Of a DNA stretch of 64,000 nt, positions 60,033 through 64,000 are shown piece after piece (within the stretch, counting starts at the first letter, position 1; every line of letters starts with the position of its first letter). The stretch comes from Todiramphus chloris collaris (taxonomy: Eukaryota; Chordata; Aves; Coraciiformes; Alcedinidae): assembly GCA_025345505.1 (NCBI GenBank), contig JANVCC010009967.1:1625689-1689688 (forward strand), given 5' to 3'. Made by a program: the position numbers and the translations under genes. The notes under the pieces are model-generated. The model saw nothing but the letters and a program-made list of their open reading frames with translations, searched no databases and had not been told where the DNA came from.

Positions 60033-63000
60033 GTGCAGTGTCAACTTCTGTCGCTAGACAGATGCTTGGCAGTGAAAATTTCAGCAGATGGGTTTACGCA
60101 ATGTGCTGGGTTGGGTCTGAGATGGTTTCTGAGCAGCGCCTCTGTCAGCGAGCGCTGGTGGTGGCAACAGGTGGCCAAAGCTGGTTTAGAAAGCACAGAT
60201 CCTTCTTTTCTCTCTCCCTCTTGGGGTACTCACGATGACAAAAGGCAAGTGCCCAGGACAGCAGACACCCACAGCCCCGTGAGGAATGAGGGTTTGGGGG
60301 TTGTGTCTGAGTGGCTGGCTCTTCGCATGGAAATGCTGTGAGGGAGCACTGTAAGGAACTGGTGATTGCATTTAGCCCAAGGTTGTCCAGCATCGTTGTC
60401 TGTCCAATACAGATGTAAGTTCAGGGTCCCGAGTCACTAGGCCAGCTCCCTGAGCTGTCCGCTGCTTTCTAGAGCTGCCAGCACCTGGAGCTTCATGCTG
60501 ACTTAATGTCTGGAAAATCGCGGGGCTGTGTCAGAGGGATGTGCTTCAGTTTCCATTTCTTCCCCATATCACGTTGTAGGGGTCGGGTGTTTGGGTGGGC
60601 TCAGGTTTCAGCCAGACTCAACATCCCCAGTGCAGAGCACTCCAAAAGCGCTGAATCAGGTCTTTTAAGAAGGGAGATGAGGGGGAAGAATGGGGCACAG
60701 GGTCCCACTGCGGGGTGGTTTGTCTTGGAGAATGGAGATGAGCAAGAGTGAGATTAACACCTGCAGGAGCACTGTGGAGAGAGGCTGTTGGAGTGAGAGG
60801 ATGGTTGAGGAAGCACACCTTACACCAGCAGGAATTGGGCTGAGGGACAAAAAGCCAGGGGCAAAGACACCGAAATCTTTGTGGCTGTCTGTCTTACACA
60901 GCACACATGGGAAATGAAATGAGCTAATAGCAGTGATGCCTTGTGCCAGGGTTTCGTACACCTGCCTTCTGGACCAGCGCTGCTGGGCCACATCCCTGCC
61001 CGGTACTGGCTCCTTCAGTGAGTGATGAAATTACTGCAGTTATCACTCTTGTTTCTTTTTGGGGGCAGATTTATGTCTTGCCAGTGTGATGGTGCATGGA
61101 TATTTGGTGTTTTGCTTTTGCCGCCATTGGGCACGAGGTGGGCGGTTTGAGTGGATGTCTGTCCAAGGGGTGTTGGCCCCACAGATGCCAAGGGGCTGCT
61201 GCTGCACTCTGGGTTACCCCATGAGCCACAGCTTTGGGGCCAGGCTGCCTCCTGCTCCCTCAGGGGCTGTAGGACATCTCCAAGGTGGACATGTCCCTTG
61301 AAGGAGGACCACTGGAGTTTTCTCTCCCACGTGTCCAATGCACTTTGATATGAGTGATCCAGGAGGGCTCACTTTAATGTTTTAAAGTTTCCACAAATCT
61401 TTGCACTTCAAACAAATTCTGATGCTGTCCTGTGACCCTGGGCAGGGGAAAGCAAGAGCCCTCAGTCATAATTTATTCATGAGCCAGAACTGCAGGCAGT
61501 GTGCAGGGTTAAAGTGAAAACCCAGAGTGTTAGAACTTCATCTTGCTGATTAGCAGAGAGTGAAAAACAAAGAACGATGATGGGTTTTAAATATTAAATC
61601 ATCTGCTGCCAGAATTGACTCCCAGTGGCTTTTTTTTATTCTTGGTCAGACACTGGATGAGGTCTCCAAATGAGTTTGGAACGTCACTTGACAGTGGCAG
61701 CTTTAAGGGGCATAACTGGTCTGTAAAGTGAGGATTCCTACAATGCAGGTGAATGTATTTTAAGGATGGTCAGAGCTAATACCACAGCCTCAGACAGAGC
61801 AAGGAGCTGTGAGCGTGTCTGCACTTTGCAGATGAGCTCTGTACTCACGTGGCCCCTCGGATTTGGGGTTTATCCTCTGGGTACCCATTGCTGTTTAATC
61901 CTGGCTTACAAACCAGCTGACAGCAGTGGGGCTGCTCGTTTCTTTTCTCTCAAGGCAGCCTCATTACTCTGCTGAATCACGACTCTGCTTAAAATCACAA
62001 GACTTGGGGAAGGAGAAAAAAAAAAAAAAAAAAAACCCAAACAAGACAGAATAACCCTGGGTTAGTTCTGGAGACCCTTCAAACACAGATGGGGACGAGC
62101 CTACACCAGCACGTCCCGTTCCTCTGGCAGGGAGGCAAGATGCCAGCCTGCATCCCGCGACTCTGGGAGCCAAGGCTTGGTGAAGCGCATGCCCTTCGCG
62201 CCGCCGCGATGCCTGCGGCAGCCACCTCTTGGACGGCGGCCACTGCTTCGGCACACCCCGGCCGGAGGGTTGGCTGCTCACACATCCATCACACTGCCTG
62301 AGAAAACACGCCGGTGACGCGCTGGGTCCCCTCCTCCTGCCCACGGACACGCGCTGCTCGGGGCACAGACAGCTCGTAGCCCCCAAAACCAACAACCAAC
62401 CCCTGCTTGATGGAGAGGACAGAGCTGCCGGGGACGTGGAGACGAAGCAGTGCTTTTTTTTTTTGTGCTTAAAAAGCCATCTGTGGTGGATCCAGGCGGC
62501 AGGCAGGGATCCCCGGGAGGCGATGGACGGGTGAGTACAGGCACCATGCCTCCGGCGAAACGAGCTGCCTCCTCGCCAGGGCTGCCCATATCTGACAGAA
62601 GGGTGCTACTGGGAATTTGCTGCCGTGTCTTGCCACGGAGGCAGCAGCCCCAAGAGCAAGCATCTGTCACTTTGCAGGAGGTGCAGAGACTTGCCCTCGC
62701 TGCAGCCTTTCCCCGAGACCCTCAGACCCGGCAGTGGGGACGTTGAAGGTGGGGGCACCACGTCACTCCTGCTGTCCCTATCCTGCTAAAGGCAGAGTCA
62801 CTGCCCTGGCTCAGGGCTTGAGGGTCTGTGCCACCCACATTCACCCCACGGTGGGTTGTGCACGGCGAGGGTAAACCCGGGGACCCAGAGTGACCTGGTG
62901 CAGTGTTCAGGAGGATCCTTGTGGGTGGCTCTGCAGGGCAGGAGGAGGAGTTGGTGCCTCTGATCCACGGGAGGCTTGGGGTGTGTGGTGAGCAGCCCTG

Positions 63001-64000
63001 TGCCCAATGCCAGCACTGCTGCTGGGGCCCCCACTTCTTCAGCCTTCTTCCATCAGCAGCAAGCAACTGGAACAGTGATTTCACTCTTATGCCTCAAAGA
63101 ATCCCTGCAGAGAACTCCAGTGGTGCTGCAGACCCCTCCAAGTGAAATTAAACCCTCAGAAAGGGTTTGCTCATCCCCCATGTCAAGTTTGCAAAGTCCC
63201 TTTGGCAGGGCAGGTCTCCCATGAGGGATCACAGCGTGGGCATGTGGAGGTTTTATTCACCCCCACAGCTGTTTTGCAGTGAAGTAATTTCCCCCTTAAT
63301 TTGCTATCTTAATTCCCTGCTCTTTTACGGTGTTAGAGATGCCTCCCTCTGAAATCTGCAGTGTTGCCTTAGCTCAACTCCTGCCAAGATGTTTGGGGAG
63401 GAGGCAGCAGCATCTTGCACCAGAGGGGAGGGTTTCCCAGCATCCTGGCGTGGTAAGTGGGTACGTGTACCCAGCACAAGCTTGGCCCCCCTGTGCTGTC
63501 CAGACCTGACCCTGCCTGGGCAACAGGGACCAGTTAAATGTTATCAGCCCTTTTTAAGCAGATGTCCTAATTGCGAAGTTGACGGGGTTAGTGGTGCTGT
63601 GGGTCTCACAGCCCGTGTTTAGTGGCAGTGTTGGTAAAAATAGAAGCGGTCAAAAAAGGGATTTTTATTTTTACACCATCAAGTGAGCTCTGCTCAAATG
63701 TTTTGTGTTCATCTCGAGCTGAGGCAAGACGTCTTGCTGCTCCCACAGAACAGGAAGAAAAAGCTTTGTTGTGGGTCAGCTGGGAAGCTCCAGCACAGCA
63801 AGCAGCAAGCATGGTGTTTGGCTTTGACACACTCCCTTCCTCTTTTTTTTTTTTCTCATGAGTTTGAGGTCACCACAATGTCATCTTGGAACAAAATAAC
63901 AAGCTTTGCATTCCAAAAAAGATGTTGAAACACGCTTCGCATGAACAGGGACCTCTGCAGGCAGTCGTCCCTGGGAAGCTTGGGAGACTTACCTGTCACC
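60033..64000 (+). other. Probable intron of the unidentified gene; no exon recognised
   Basis: Moderately G+C-rich sequence with no convincing exon. It has a 20-base A-run at 62016-62035, T-runs near 62453 and 63841, and a small CpG-rich patch around 62190-62250 that could be a minor regulatory region. Open frames are all short and match nothing known. If the gene begun at 59685 is MYORG-like, its main coding exon should lie to the right of the window. Confidence 0.5.

Noticed and set aside
59366..60238. 290-codon plus-strand open frame
   Set aside because: It runs through promoter repeats and across the strong donor at 59702. Repeated NYSSR and GWESRG residues come straight from the tandem DNA repeats.
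60033..64000. MYORG, NUDT2 or other syntenic coding exons
   Set aside because: No segment resembles a glycosidase or Nudix domain. The expected genes, if present, lie beyond the right edge.

Overview
The window reads as bird nuclear DNA. Split protein-coding exons carry GT-AG borders and sit in long introns. The interspersed repeats are mostly 3' ends of CR1-type LINEs, recognisable by short stretches such as TTGGAAGAGACCTTTAAG and by ends like ATTCTATGA. There are also two bird-type endogenous-retrovirus LTR fragments on the minus strand. I see no bacterial gene organisation, no CRISPR array and no recognisable tRNA or rRNA gene.

Layout. Bases 1-44219 hold the five downstream coding exons of FAM219A on the plus strand (7953-8052, 37829-37931, 42408-42488, 42776-42830, 44061-44219). 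The reading phases join cleanly to 165 residues. Exon 1 lies left of the window, so bases 1-7952 are part of intron 1. Intron 2 is about 29.8 kb and carries most of the repeats and several A+T-rich blocks that look like conserved noncoding elements. From 44220 to about 53110 there is no coding evidence. This stretch ends in a U-rich, 3'UTR-like block with an ATTAAA signal at 53089, so it may be a very long FAM219A 3'UTR with an early poly(A) option at 44867.

Bases 54550-57342 hold a complete six-exon plus-strand gene that I identify as SPMIP6 (C9orf24/SMRP1). It encodes a sperm/cilium microtubule-associated protein, 239 residues here. FAM219A followed directly by C9orf24 on the same strand is the order known from human 9p13.3. 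A small unexplained exon-like block lies at 58559-58664: an acceptor, an open frame, a stop, then ATTAAA.

Bases 59240-59701 are a CpG-rich promoter with three evenly spaced ZNF143/THAP11-type motifs, a GC-rich minisatellite, a CCAAT box and a short ATG exon with a strong donor. It starts another plus-strand gene that I cannot name. From human gene order MYORG is the expected neighbour, but none of its coding sequence is visible. Bases 60033-64000 show no exon I can defend.

The two recognised genes share no obvious pathway. FAM219A is a small, acidic, widely conserved protein of unknown biochemical role, and SPMIP6 belongs to the sperm axoneme/manchette programme. I found no convincing new multi-gene system. 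The observations most worth testing are the triple ZNF143 array, the orphan terminal exon, the possible 9-kb 3'UTR, and the inverted CR1 elements around FAM219A exon 3.
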